A stretch of 64,000 bases of DNA from Chitinophaga rupis (GTDB lineage: Bacteria; Bacteroidota; Bacteroidia; Chitinophagales; Chitinophagaceae), in the NCBI RefSeq assembly GCF_900109685.1, contig NZ_FOBB01000005.1, forward strand, positions 372,001-436,000, read 5' to 3'. The translations under genes were made by a program, and so were the position numbers. The notes below the pieces were generated by a model. It was not told the DNA's origin. It searched no databases and saw only the letters and a list, made by a program, of their open reading frames with translations. Shown here piece by piece: positions 38,513 through 46,679 of the stretch. Position 1 is the stretch's first letter, and every line of letters starts with the position of its first letter.

Positions 38513-39085
38513 ATGCGAAAATTAAAATTACAGGTACAAATGACCCTTGATGGGTTTGTAGCCGGTCCGGATGGCCAGCTGGACTGGATGTGGATATCCG
38601 GCAAACGGGATGAATCCCTTATTCAGTACGTAATTGATCTGGCCGACAGCTGCGATACCATTTTGCTGGGACGCAAGATGACCCGGGAATTCATCGATCA
38701 CTGGGAAAATGTAGTTGACAACCAGCCTGACAGCCCGGATCAATCTTTGGCGCAACGGATGGTAAATATGCGCAAGATTGCTTTCAGCCGCACAGAAACA
38801 GCCATTACCGGCAGAAACTTGACAGTGGAAAACGGAGACCTGGCTACTGTAATACAGGCGATGAAGAAAGAACCGGGCAAGGATATTATGGTTTATGGCG
38901 GCGCCAATTTTGCAAGCTCGCTGATCAGCCTGAACCTTGTTGATGAATATTATATTTTCAGTAACCCGGTTGCAATCGGGGAAGGACTTTCAATTTTTAA
39001 GGAGAGGAAAATTCTGGAATTGAAGAGTTCAACCACTTACGGGAATGGAAAAGTGCTCAATAAATATGTGCCCGCCTCCCTTTAG
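38513..39085 (+). CDS. Dihydrofolate reductase-family (RibD C-terminal-like) reductase
   Basis: This 190-aa protein belongs to the DHFR/RibD-C fold family of NADPH-dependent reductases. It shows the N-terminal MTLDGFVAGPDGQLDWM motif, the ILLGRKM motif and the C-terminal MVYGGANFASSLISLNLVDEYYIFSNPVAIGEG signature. It is not the housekeeping folate enzyme but the YyaP/YwjB-like branch, whose substrates are mostly unknown. The ATG at 38513 is chosen because the family motif begins 10 residues later; the 35-residue upstream extension is not family-like and would overlap the inverted repeat at 38474-38495. Confidence 0.85.
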   Translation: MRKLKLQVQMTLDGFVAGPDGQLDWMWISGKRDESLIQYVIDLADSCDTILLGRKMTREFIDHWENVVDNQPDSPDQSLAQRMVNMRKIAFSRTETAITGRNLTVENGDLATVIQAMKKEPGKDIMVYGGANFASSLISLNLVDEYYIFSNPVAIGEGLSIFKERKILELKSSTTYGNGKVLNKYVPASL

Positions 39086-39095
39086 GAGTTAATTA

Positions 39096-39566
39096 TTAAT
39101 TAAGCGGAGCGGCATACTTCTCCAATAAAACTATCTGCCCTAAATGATAAGCCGAATGCTCAATCACCCCATGAAAATAATAAGCGGCGGGCTGGTTGGT
39201 GCCGGGAAAGTTTTCATATAGCTGATCTTCCGGAAATGTGCGGATAGCGGCTGCCAGCTGTTCTACCGAATGTTGCAGGCGGTGCTGGGTGGCCTGCCAG
39301 TTCTCTTCCCCATGGTTTTCCGGCAGGTAAAAATCAGGCAGATCGCCATCCTGTTCGGGTTGTTCGTTCTGGATATAGCGGAGTACCCGCTGGTTCCAGT
39401 AAATAATGTGGTTTACCAGCTGCCAGATGTTATTGGACCCGTTAAAGTTCTGTACGGACTGCCGGGCATTTACCCGCTTCAGGTGTTCCGTATAAATAAC
39501 ATCTATCCAGGGAGTACCATTATACAGGTTTTCCAGCGATTGCGCCAGGAATTGCAGGTGCGACAT
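39096..39566 (-). CDS. DinB/YfiT-like putative metal-dependent protein
   Basis: This 156-aa four-helix-bundle protein resembles the DinB family. Likely metal ligands are His53 (in LVNHIIYWNQR) and two of His132, His137 and His141 in the C-terminal HGVIEHSAYHLGQIVLL motif. Family members include thiol transferases that use bacillithiol or mycothiol and many proteins of unknown role. The gene is convergent with the DHFR-family gene, with only 10 bp between the stops. Confidence 0.85.
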   Translation of the reverse strand: MSHLQFLAQSLENLYNGTPWIDVIYTEHLKRVNARQSVQNFNGSNNIWQLVNHIIYWNQRVLRYIQNEQPEQDGDLPDFYLPENHGEENWQATQHRLQHSVEQLAAAIRTFPEDQLYENFPGTNQPAAYYFHGVIEHSAYHLGQIVLLEKYAAPLN

Positions 39567-39702
39567 GTTACATGCAGTTTATAGGTGACCGTCTTTTTAA
39601 ATTTAAATTATTTCAGCTGATCCATCAAATATCATTCCCGCGCCTTTCCTTTTTTCATCATGTCTGTATTCTTCGTTACATTTAGCAAAATAAAACTGAG
39701 CT

Positions 39703-41340
39703 ATGGATCAACAACAGTTGGAGATCAACCGGAATGAGGATGCCATGCGCATGGCCGTTAGCACATTAAAGCAGCGCCTGGCAGTGATTGAGCAGGGAGG
39801 TGGTAAAAAGAACCTGGAAAAAGTAAAGCAGAGAGGTAAGCTAACCCCGCGGGAGCGCATTGCTTACCTCACAGATAAAGACATGCCTTTTACAGAGATC
39901 GGCGCTTTTGCAGCATATGAAATGTACCCGGAACATGGAGGCTGCCCCGCCGCAGGTACCGTAGCCGGTATAGGTTATGTAAGCGGCCGCCAGTGTATGA
40001 TCGTAGCCAATGATATGACGGTAAAAGCAGGGGCCTGGTTTCCGCTTACCGGTAAAAAGAACCTGCGCCTGCAGGAAATAGCTATGGAAAACCGCCTGCC
40101 CATTATTTATTTAGTGGATAGCGCCGGTGTATACCTGCCCATGCAGGATGAGATCTTTCCGGATAAAGAACATTTTGGCCGCATTTTTTACAACAACGCC
40201 CGTATGAGCGCCATGGGTATTACGCAGATAGCTGCTGTAATGGGCAGCTGCGTGGCAGGCGGCGCGTACCTGCCTATTATGAGCGATGAAGTGCTGATGG
40301 TAGAAGGCAACGGCTCCATTTTCCTGGCAGGCCCATACCTGGTAAAAGCCGCTATTGGCGAAACCGTTGATGCGGAAACGTTAGGCGGCGCAGTAACCCA
40401 TACGGAGATCTCCGGCATTGCAGACTATAAGTTCAAAACAGACGAAGAATGCCTGGATCATATCCGCAAGATCATGAGTAAGCTGGGCCACCCTGCTAAC
40501 GCAGGCTTTGATCGCATTACCCCCGTAGCCCCGGCCAGGGATATCAGCACCTTATACGGCGTGCTGCCCTTCGACAGCACCAAGCCATACGATATGCTGG
40601 ACCTCATTGCCCACCTCACCGATAATTCTGAATTTGAACAATACAAACAGGATTACGGTAAAAGCATTTTATGCGGTTATGCCCGCATCGATGGATGGGC
40701 CGTAGGTATTGTTGCCAATCAGCGTAAGATCATTAAAAACAAACGTGGCGAAATGCAGATGGGTGGCGTGATCTATAATGACAGCGCCGACAAGGCCGCC
40801 CGTTTTATCATGAACTGTAACCAGAAGAAAATTCCTTTGGTGTTCCTGCAGGACGTAACCGGTTTTATGGTAGGCAGCCGCAGTGAGCATGCTGGTATTA
40901 TTAAGGATGGCGCCAAGCTGGTGAATGCAGTAGCTAATTCCGTTGTACCTAAGATCACCATCATAATAGGCAACTCTTACGGCGCCGGTAACTATGCCAT
41001 GTGCGGCAAGGCGTATGGCCCGCGTTTTATTTATGCATGGCCCAGCGCTAAAATAGCCGTAATGGGAGGGGAGCAGGCCGCCAAAACCCTGCTGCAGATC
41101 CAGGTGGCTTCCCTGAAAGCCAAGGGACAGGAAATAACGCCGGAAGAAGAGAACAAGCTGCTGTCCGCCATCATGGAAAAATATAACAGCCAAACCACGC
41201 CCTATTATGCCGCTGCCCGTTTATGGGTAGATGAGATCATTGATCCTGCAGATACCCGCCGCGTAATTTCGGAAGGCATCACGGCCGCGAATCAGGCGCC
41301 ACTGGAGGATGCGTTTAAGTTAGGCGTGTTCCAGGTGTAA
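39703..41340 (+). CDS. Acyl-CoA carboxylase carboxyltransferase (beta) subunit
   Basis: This 545-aa biotin-dependent carboxyltransferase is closest in motif to methylcrotonyl-CoA carboxylase beta subunits. It shows LVDSAGVYLPMQDEIFPDKEHFGRIFYNNARMSA, AAVMGSCVAGGAYLP, VEGNGSIFLAGPYLVKAAIGE and the late GNSYGAGNYAMCGKAYGPRF oxyanion region. It would transfer CO2 from carboxybiotin to an acyl-CoA in leucine or propionate metabolism. No biotin carboxylase gene lies next to it in this window, so its partner must be encoded elsewhere. The substrate (methylcrotonyl, propionyl or other) is not certain from sequence alone. Confidence 0.88.
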   Translation: MDQQQLEINRNEDAMRMAVSTLKQRLAVIEQGGGKKNLEKVKQRGKLTPRERIAYLTDKDMPFTEIGAFAAYEMYPEHGGCPAAGTVAGIGYVSGRQCMIVANDMTVKAGAWFPLTGKKNLRLQEIAMENRLPIIYLVDSAGVYLPMQDEIFPDKEHFGRIFYNNARMSAMGITQIAAVMGSCVAGGAYLPIMSDEVLMVEGNGSIFLAGPYLVKAAIGETVDAETLGGAVTHTEISGIADYKFKTDEECLDHIRKIMSKLGHPANAGFDRITPVAPARDISTLYGVLPFDSTKPYDMLDLIAHLTDNSEFEQYKQDYGKSILCGYARIDGWAVGIVANQRKIIKNKRGEMQMGGVIYNDSADKAARFIMNCNQKKIPLVFLQDVTGFMVGSRSEHAGIIKDGAKLVNAVANSVVPKITIIIGNSYGAGNYAMCGKAYGPRFIYAWPSAKIAVMGGEQAAKTLLQIQVASLKAKGQEITPEEENKLLSAIMEKYNSQTTPYYAAARLWVDEIIDPADTRRVISEGITAANQAPLEDAFKLGVFQV

Positions 41341-41512
41341 TTAATAATGAATGATTAAGAATTAATAATCGTATTGAAGCATAACAAGTGATAGACGTAG
41401 CTTTTCAGCGGCATGCAGTGTGTACCTTGAAAGTTGCTGATTTTCACTGCTTCAATTTTATAATACTACCTGCCTCCGAAATTATTAATCATTAATTATT
41501 CATTATTAATTA
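41338..41512. repeat. 175-bp element with 32-bp AT-rich inverted ends
   Basis: The 32 bases at 41338-41369 and the reverse complement of 41481-41512 match at 29 of 32 positions. The interior (41370-41480) has a further perfect inverted pair, attgaagc (41373-41380) and gcttcaat (41449-41456). The left end includes the stop codon of the carboxyltransferase gene and the right end lies 12 bp before the RNase HI ATG. Related AT-rich words occur at 38363-38390 and 39088-39104. This could be a miniature mobile or REP-like element. Confidence 0.55.
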
Positions 41513-41524
41513 ATATTGCGCCTT

Positions 41525-41983
41525 ATGTCGGAAATTACCATCTACACAGACGGCGCAGCCCGCGGCAATCCCGGAAAAGGCGGTTATGGCGCCATATTGA
41601 TGTGGGGCACATTACGCAAGGAGCTTTCACAGGGATACATGCATACTACCAATAACCGGATGGAGCTGATGGGCGTTATTGTGGCCCTGGAAGCGATGAA
41701 AAAAGAGGGACAGGATATCACTATATATACAGATAGTCAATACCTGGTGAACAGCATAGAAAAAGGCTGGTTGTGGAACTGGGTAAAGACCGGTTTCAAG
41801 GATAAAAAGAACAAAGACCTGTGGATGCGCTTTATCCCGGCCTTTAAAAAACAGAAGGTAAAAATGGTATGGGTAAAAGGCCATGCCAGCAACCCTTATA
41901 ATAACCGTTGTGATGAGCTGGCCACCTATGCCGCGGATAATGGTCCCTGGCTGATAGATGAAGGCTTTGAACAAAACGCATAA
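41525..41983 (+). CDS. rnhA: Ribonuclease HI
   Basis: This 152-aa enzyme degrades the RNA strand of RNA-DNA hybrids, such as primers and R-loops. The catalytic acidic set is complete: Asp9 (YTDGAARGNPG), Glu47 (NNRMEL), Asp70 (YTDSQY) and Asp130 (RCDELA), with the helper His120 in VKGHA. Length and order match the E. coli enzyme. The ATG at 41525 is preferred to a TTG nine bases upstream. The gene ends at a two-way terminator (42002-42035). Confidence 0.95.
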   Translation: MSEITIYTDGAARGNPGKGGYGAILMWGTLRKELSQGYMHTTNNRMELMGVIVALEAMKKEGQDITIYTDSQYLVNSIEKGWLWNWVKTGFKDKKNKDLWMRFIPAFKKQKVKMVWVKGHASNPYNNRCDELATYAADNGPWLIDEGFEQNA

Positions 41984-42001
41984 ATAAGTTATTCTGAATA
42001 G

Positions 42002-42035
42002 AAAGGCCTGTACATGCTAACACGTACGGGCCTTT
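42002..42035. terminator. Two-way terminator between rnhA and the leftward lipoprotein gene
   Basis: aaaggcctgtac (42002-42013) and gtacgggccttt (42024-42035) form a 12-bp stem with one G-T pair and a 10-base loop. A-rich sequence before and T-rich sequence after let it work in both directions between convergent genes. Confidence 0.8.
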
Positions 42036-42089
42036 ATTTATAAGATTATACGCTGCATTTTAGCGTTAAGCATTCAGCGTTCCGCATCA

Positions 42090-42596
42090 TTACTCTGTAA
42101 CGGTAATCTTCCCTCTATAATTCCCATTCACCATCTGCTCATTCCCAAACTGCAGACTATAATCAAACAGGTACTCATCGCCTTGCTTGTTCACGGTTAG
42201 CTTGCCGGACCTGATATCCAGGTTCACAGTGCCGATGCTTTTATCTATCTCGCCTCTTTTGATCTCCCCGCTGTACACGTACCCGGCTTCGGAGAAGTAT
42301 TTCGTACGGTCAAAGCCGGTAGAATCTTCCGGGTAAAAAGTATAGGTACGGCCGGAGATAAGGGTGTCTATTTCAAAATAGATCAGGTCTACTTTCCCTG
42401 AAACAGAATCATTTAACGGAATGCTGGACAGCCACAGCTCGCCCATATCGGTCCTGTAATTCTGTAACAGCCCATAGGTGACGCTAAAGCTTTGACCATT
42501 AATGCTAAAGTAATTGGATGTGGGCATTTTACTATCCTTACCACATGCCATTAGCAGCATAGCTATGGCAGCTATGCCCGGGAGAAATTTTTTCAT
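42090..42596 (-). CDS. Small lipoprotein of unknown function
   Basis: This 168-aa protein has a type II signal peptide with lipobox LLMAC (Cys18). The mature part is beta-rich, with alternating polar and hydrophobic strands and no enzyme motif. I do not recognise a family beyond generic Bacteroidota lipoproteins. It lies 56 bp downstream of the outer-membrane barrel gene on the same strand and may be the last gene of that operon or stand alone. Confidence 0.75.
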   Translation of the reverse strand: MKKFLPGIAAIAMLLMACGKDSKMPTSNYFSINGQSFSVTYGLLQNYRTDMGELWLSSIPLNDSVSGKVDLIYFEIDTLISGRTYTFYPEDSTGFDRTKYFSEAGYVYSGEIKRGEIDKSIGTVNLDIRSGKLTVNKQGDEYLFDYSLQFGNEQMVNGNYRGKITVTE

Positions 42597-42652
42597 AGGT
42601 GCAGGTTTTCTGGTAGTTAAAATTTTAATAATATAAAGTAAGGGTTTTTTCC

Positions 42653-44377
42653 TTAAAAATTATAATTATATCCCAGTGTAGCGGTCAGGTTGCTGTTATT
42701 GCCTTTGGGCGTCCAGCGGGTTTGGTGTACCGCATTCATATTAAAGTTGTGCTTTTTCATGAACAGGTAAGCTGCGTTCATGCGCAGGTTCAGCACCTGT
42801 CCCTGTTGCTGTCCGTCGTTTGTGCTGGTATTATAGGAAGTGCTGAAACCGCCCGTTACCTTTTTATGAAACAGTTTGGCATTAAGGCCTAGGGTGGGGC
42901 CCAGCGTCAGGAAGTCGCTGCGGCCAATGGTATTATAGCTTGCGTTAAATGCGCTGGTAAAGCTGATCTGCTGCGGTATCAGCAGCAGCGTATAGGCGGT
43001 GCTGCTATTATAAAAGCGTGAGCCATTGCCTTTCCATAACACCCCGTTCTGAATATCGGCTGCATCTTGCACACTGAGGTTCATGTTAATGTTATGGCTT
43101 TTCGTTTTATTCGCCCGCAGACTGTAATTCAGGTTCAGGCCTGCGTTCTGGGAGATCTGTTTAAAGTTCAGGGTATCCATATCCACATAAGGGCCGGTTT
43201 GGTTAATATATTCAAACTGCGGCTTTATATGAGTATAGGTTTGAAAGTTTGAGTAGCTAAAGTTGGCGGTGAACTTTTCATTCGGCATATAGTTAGCGTT
43301 CAGGGAGCTTACCATGCGCGAAGTGGCGCCTGACTTAGTATGGTTCAGATCATCCCGCTGGTAGCCAACGCTGGCGGATATATTAGCCTTGTCTTTCAGG
43401 AACGGCTGGGAAAAGTTAACGGTAATATTTTCCAGGTCATTGTTCATATAATAAGCGCCCAGGGTCTGGTAACCTGGATCCACACGCTCGTAACCAATGC
43501 CGATGGTGCTTTTGTAGAACGAGTAGTTCATACCGGCCTTAATGGCTTTAAAGAAATAGGTACGGCGCTGGTCATACATAAAAATACTTCCCAGTATGTT
43601 ACCGCCGGATGCTTTGGATACGCCGGCGTTATCGCGTTTATCCAGCTTCATAGCGCTGTTGGTATATTCCGCAGTGATCTCCAGTCCCTTCCGCGGGCGG
43701 ATCATGGCTGTTAAGCTTACCGCCAGGTTGGCTTTAGGGAAAATGTGCAAGGTATCCGGCAGATACTGCATAGGGTCTACCTTATCCTCTGCACGTATAA
43801 AGCTGGCGCCCAGCGCATATTTCTCCTTCATAAGCCCCAGCTTGGCGCCGTAGCCCATACGCTTGTAGCTGGGCAGCACGCTGCGGTTGGTGCTGTCATA
43901 ATCCACGGCGCGTAATAACCGGCCATACATTACACTTACGCTCCACTCGCTTTCCGGCATAACGTCAATGCCTACCCCGGTGAATTGGTGTCCGTTCAAC
44001 GTATAGGGGGAGAACGACATAGATACATCGCCTATATGCGCGGTTACCCCTTTATAAGTGGGGTGCAGGCTTAAACGGTTAGGCATGTTGGGATAGGAAT
44101 AACCTGCACCCGCATTGGTAAGATTAAAGGAAAAGGGCAGGTTAAGCTGTCCAAACAGGTTAGTATTCAGGTTACCGTTCAGGAACCAGGTAAAAGGCTG
44201 CCGGCTGTATCCGCCGCCGCTGTTCAATACTGTGCTGGCATTCAGGCCGCCGTTCACTTTAATGGGTTTGCCTTTACCAAACATATCACCAATGTGTTCC
44301 AGGTCAAAGCTCTGGGCAAATGTGCACATGGGTAACAACAATCCCATACAGAGGGATAGGATGCGGCCCTTATTCAT
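42653..44377 (-). CDS. Outer-membrane beta-barrel protein (574 aa)
   Basis: A signal peptide (MNKGRILSLCMGLLLPMCTFAQ) is followed by many amphipathic strands with aromatic edges, typical of an outer-membrane barrel, ending in ATLGYNYNF. The early FGKGKPIKVNGGLNAST and FNLTNAGAGYSYPNMPNRLSLHPTYKG stretches are striking but I know no named family for them. Its start overlaps the stop of the PKD lipoprotein gene by 8 bp, so the two are translationally linked. As the last barrel of an operon encoding large surface proteins, it may serve as anchor or export partner, which is inference. Confidence 0.8.
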   Translation of the reverse strand: MNKGRILSLCMGLLLPMCTFAQSFDLEHIGDMFGKGKPIKVNGGLNASTVLNSGGGYSRQPFTWFLNGNLNTNLFGQLNLPFSFNLTNAGAGYSYPNMPNRLSLHPTYKGVTAHIGDVSMSFSPYTLNGHQFTGVGIDVMPESEWSVSVMYGRLLRAVDYDSTNRSVLPSYKRMGYGAKLGLMKEKYALGASFIRAEDKVDPMQYLPDTLHIFPKANLAVSLTAMIRPRKGLEITAEYTNSAMKLDKRDNAGVSKASGGNILGSIFMYDQRRTYFFKAIKAGMNYSFYKSTIGIGYERVDPGYQTLGAYYMNNDLENITVNFSQPFLKDKANISASVGYQRDDLNHTKSGATSRMVSSLNANYMPNEKFTANFSYSNFQTYTHIKPQFEYINQTGPYVDMDTLNFKQISQNAGLNLNYSLRANKTKSHNINMNLSVQDAADIQNGVLWKGNGSRFYNSSTAYTLLLIPQQISFTSAFNASYNTIGRSDFLTLGPTLGLNAKLFHKKVTGGFSTSYNTSTNDGQQQGQVLNLRMNAAYLFMKKHNFNMNAVHQTRWTPKGNNSNLTATLGYNYNF

Positions 44378-45719
44378 ACTTCTGTATTTTAATGTCCGCT
44401 AATATGTAGGCGGTGCTGCCTTCCAGTACGTAGTCCTTTATTTTAATGGCGCCTTTCCGCCCGTCTGCTGTTTGGAACAATACTATGCGGGGCAGCAGGT
44501 CGCTGTTGAATTGTATGGTGCCCGTAGCATTGGCCGGCACCTGCAGGGTTTGCAGGGGCGCGTCGTTCAGCATGTTGTCAAAATCTGCAACAGTAAATGG
44601 CGTAGTGCAGTTACACAGCTCTTGTTTGTTAATGAACCGGGTGGCCGTGGCGCCGGGTATGGCCGGGAAAGTATAGCTGCTGGCCGAATCCGGCGTAATG
44701 AATTTGTTAAAGGTGAAGCTCCGGTTCAGCCCAAAGAATACAATGTCAATCTCTTTACCTGCCGCAGAAAGATCATCCCCTTTCTTAAACACTTTCCGTA
44801 ACCGCGTGGAGTAAAAGCAGCCAATATCCGTATGGGCGGTGCTGATGCCCAGCTGCACATCTGTAAGTGTACGCAGCTTAGTATTGGGTTTTACAGTAAT
44901 GTTTTTGGTAACGGTTTGATTGTCTTTATTGTTGCCGTTGGTTAAAGTAATGGTATAGGTACCGGGATCTTTAAAATACACGGTAGTATTGGAGGAGGTA
45001 TCGCTGGCCAGCACCCCGCCGCCGGACGACTGCCATTTTTGAACCAGGTAGCTGCTGCTGTTGCCTTTTAGTATAGCCGTTAGCGGTGCTTCCATGTCAT
45101 CATCCTGGAAAGAGGGGCTTATCTCAAAAGCAGTATGCAGGGCTGGTTTTACAGTAATGGTTTTGCTGATGGAAAATTGCTGTCCGCCATTACCCACCTG
45201 CAGGGTAATATTATGCGGGCCGGGTGTGGTGAATGTAACCAGGGGAGGGGCTGCTGCATCCGCTGTGGCGGGCGTACCGTCTTCAAAGGTCCAGTGGTAG
45301 GTGCTGGCGCCTATTGTGCGGTTGGTGAATTTTACCTGCACCGGCGAAAAATCATTCACCTGTATCTCTGCATCAAAAGCTACCTGCACAGCGCTGTCCA
45401 GGTGTATATCAATGGTTTTGCTCTGGCGGGTATCATCATTCCAGGCTTCCAGCGTGATCTTATAATTACCAGCCTGTTTAAAGGTAACGCTGCCGGGATT
45501 CTCATAGTCAGAGGTGCCGGGCTCCCCGCCTTCAAAGGTCCATTTAAAACCGGTAGCGCCCACGCTGCGGTTAGAAAAGTTTACGGTGGCAGGCACGGTG
45601 TGCGAGCTGTCTGCCAGCACAAAAGTAAAGTCGGCGGTCAACGGCCGGTCCACTTCTTTATAGCAGGCGCTGAAAAGAAGGGCCAGGAGAAATAGGGTAT
45701 AGGGTATAGTTCGGATCAT
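44370..45719 (-). CDS. PKD-domain surface lipoprotein (449 aa)
   Basis: The ATG at 45719 gives a clean lipoprotein signal with lipobox LFSAC (MIRTIPYTLFLLALLFSAC). A TTG 36 bases upstream would only lengthen it. Three PKD-type beta-sandwich domains follow at about 25-115, 116-200 and 201-285, each with the WTFEDG or WKWxxGG-like core and the YTITL closing strand. A distinct C-terminal region of about 160 residues has no recognised family. PKD domains usually mediate surface contacts. The gene sits between the putative immunity gene and the barrel gene of the operon. Confidence 0.85.
   Translation of the reverse strand: MIRTIPYTLFLLALLFSACYKEVDRPLTADFTFVLADSSHTVPATVNFSNRSVGATGFKWTFEGGEPGTSDYENPGSVTFKQAGNYKITLEAWNDDTRQSKTIDIHLDSAVQVAFDAEIQVNDFSPVQVKFTNRTIGASTYHWTFEDGTPATADAAAPPLVTFTTPGPHNITLQVGNGGQQFSISKTITVKPALHTAFEISPSFQDDDMEAPLTAILKGNSSSYLVQKWQSSGGGVLASDTSSNTTVYFKDPGTYTITLTNGNNKDNQTVTKNITVKPNTKLRTLTDVQLGISTAHTDIGCFYSTRLRKVFKKGDDLSAAGKEIDIVFFGLNRSFTFNKFITPDSASSYTFPAIPGATATRFINKQELCNCTTPFTVADFDNMLNDAPLQTLQVPANATGTIQFNSDLLPRIVLFQTADGRKGAIKIKDYVLEGSTAYILADIKIQKYE
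45690..45707. repeat. 18-bp repeat aaatagggtatagggtat, copy 1
   Basis: The same 18 bases occur at 61551-61568. Here they lie inside the signal-peptide codons of the PKD lipoprotein; the other copy is just upstream of the first gene of the same operon. The core is a short direct repeat of tagggta. Confidence 0.5.
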
Positions 45720-45751
45720 AGGTGTAGGGTGTGTAAACGCTGTCTTAAGGG

Positions 45752-46669
45752 TCAATATTTGGACGTATCAAACCGTACATTCTGCCTATTGGCCTTCATC
45801 CATACTCTTGCCTTTTTAAGAGACGTTTCGTCTGTAATACCCCCGGCTTTATAAGAAATGGGAAAATTCGCTACATTCAAAGCCAATATGTTTAGGGCGC
45901 TAAAGGCAAATGGCTGGCCTGCAATCGTTGGCTTTAACGGCTCCTCTATTTCATTGGAATATAGTATCTTTTCAATGATTGGCAACACCGCCGGAATTTT
46001 CAAATAAAGAAGGTCTTCGTAATGGAGCCGCAGTAGGTCTCCAGTATTATCTATCCGCTTTAATGAATCAACTACACTTTTTGCTGCCGCTGCCTGTCCC
46101 ATTCTTGCCAACGCAATAGTGGCTGTAAAAGCATCAGATGGTGTGCCGGATGAATGAGAAAGCTGCAATAAAATCGGAGTGTATTTTTCATCTCCTAAGA
46201 AGCCGGTAAGCTTTGCAAAACCAGTATTAAACCGGGGGCTGTTCATTATCTTTAGCAATTTTTCCCTGGCCGTTGCATCAAAATCTGGTTTTAAAAAAGA
46301 GCGTAAAAGATCCGATACATACAAGCACGCATAAGAGGTAGCAACAGAGTCCGTGCATGCTTCTAATAACTGGTTTACCATGTTCTGCCTCAGTGGCAGG
46401 CTTTTGGCGTGTATGCCGTAGTCATAATAAACTTCATATATCTTTTCCTGAACATCGGCTTGCGGCCATGTTCTGTAGGGAATAGTTTTTTCAATAAATG
46501 ATTGCGGATATTGGGTTAACCCCAACTCTTGCACAATGCTGTAAGGCTTGTAGGTGCCATTTGTAATTTTTTCAACCAACTCTTGCAGCTGAGTACCCAA
46601 AGTATCCTTGCTCTGTGCACGGGCCCCCAAAGTAATAAGCAATAGCAACCAGATTATTAATTTTTTCAT
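45752..46669 (-). CDS. Exported helical protein downstream of the TANFOR-zincin gene; candidate immunity protein
   Basis: This 305-aa protein has a signal peptide (MKKLIIWLLLLITLGARAQ), then mostly alpha-helical sequence with HEAT-like pairs (SDAFTATIALARMGQAAAAKSVVDSL, LKIPAVLPIIEKILYSNE). It has no enzyme motif. The ATG is 10 bp after the stop of the 1068-aa gene, and the G+C of both falls well below the rest of the operon (23/60 in the line at 46261). Polymorphic toxin genes are typically followed at once by a cognate immunity gene; an exported immunity protein would suit a toxin acting in the periplasm. This role is inferred from position and composition only. Confidence 0.7.
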   Translation of the reverse strand: MKKLIIWLLLLITLGARAQSKDTLGTQLQELVEKITNGTYKPYSIVQELGLTQYPQSFIEKTIPYRTWPQADVQEKIYEVYYDYGIHAKSLPLRQNMVNQLLEACTDSVATSYACLYVSDLLRSFLKPDFDATAREKLLKIMNSPRFNTGFAKLTGFLGDEKYTPILLQLSHSSGTPSDAFTATIALARMGQAAAAKSVVDSLKRIDNTGDLLRLHYEDLLYLKIPAVLPIIEKILYSNEIEEPLKPTIAGQPFAFSALNILALNVANFPISYKAGGITDETSLKKARVWMKANRQNVRFDTSKY

Positions 46670-46679
46670 ATAAAATATT

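Noticed and set aside
42653..44377. PorP/SprF-type partner of the SprB-like adhesin
   Set aside because: SprF-family proteins are about 300 residues; this barrel has 574 and I see no family-specific motif.
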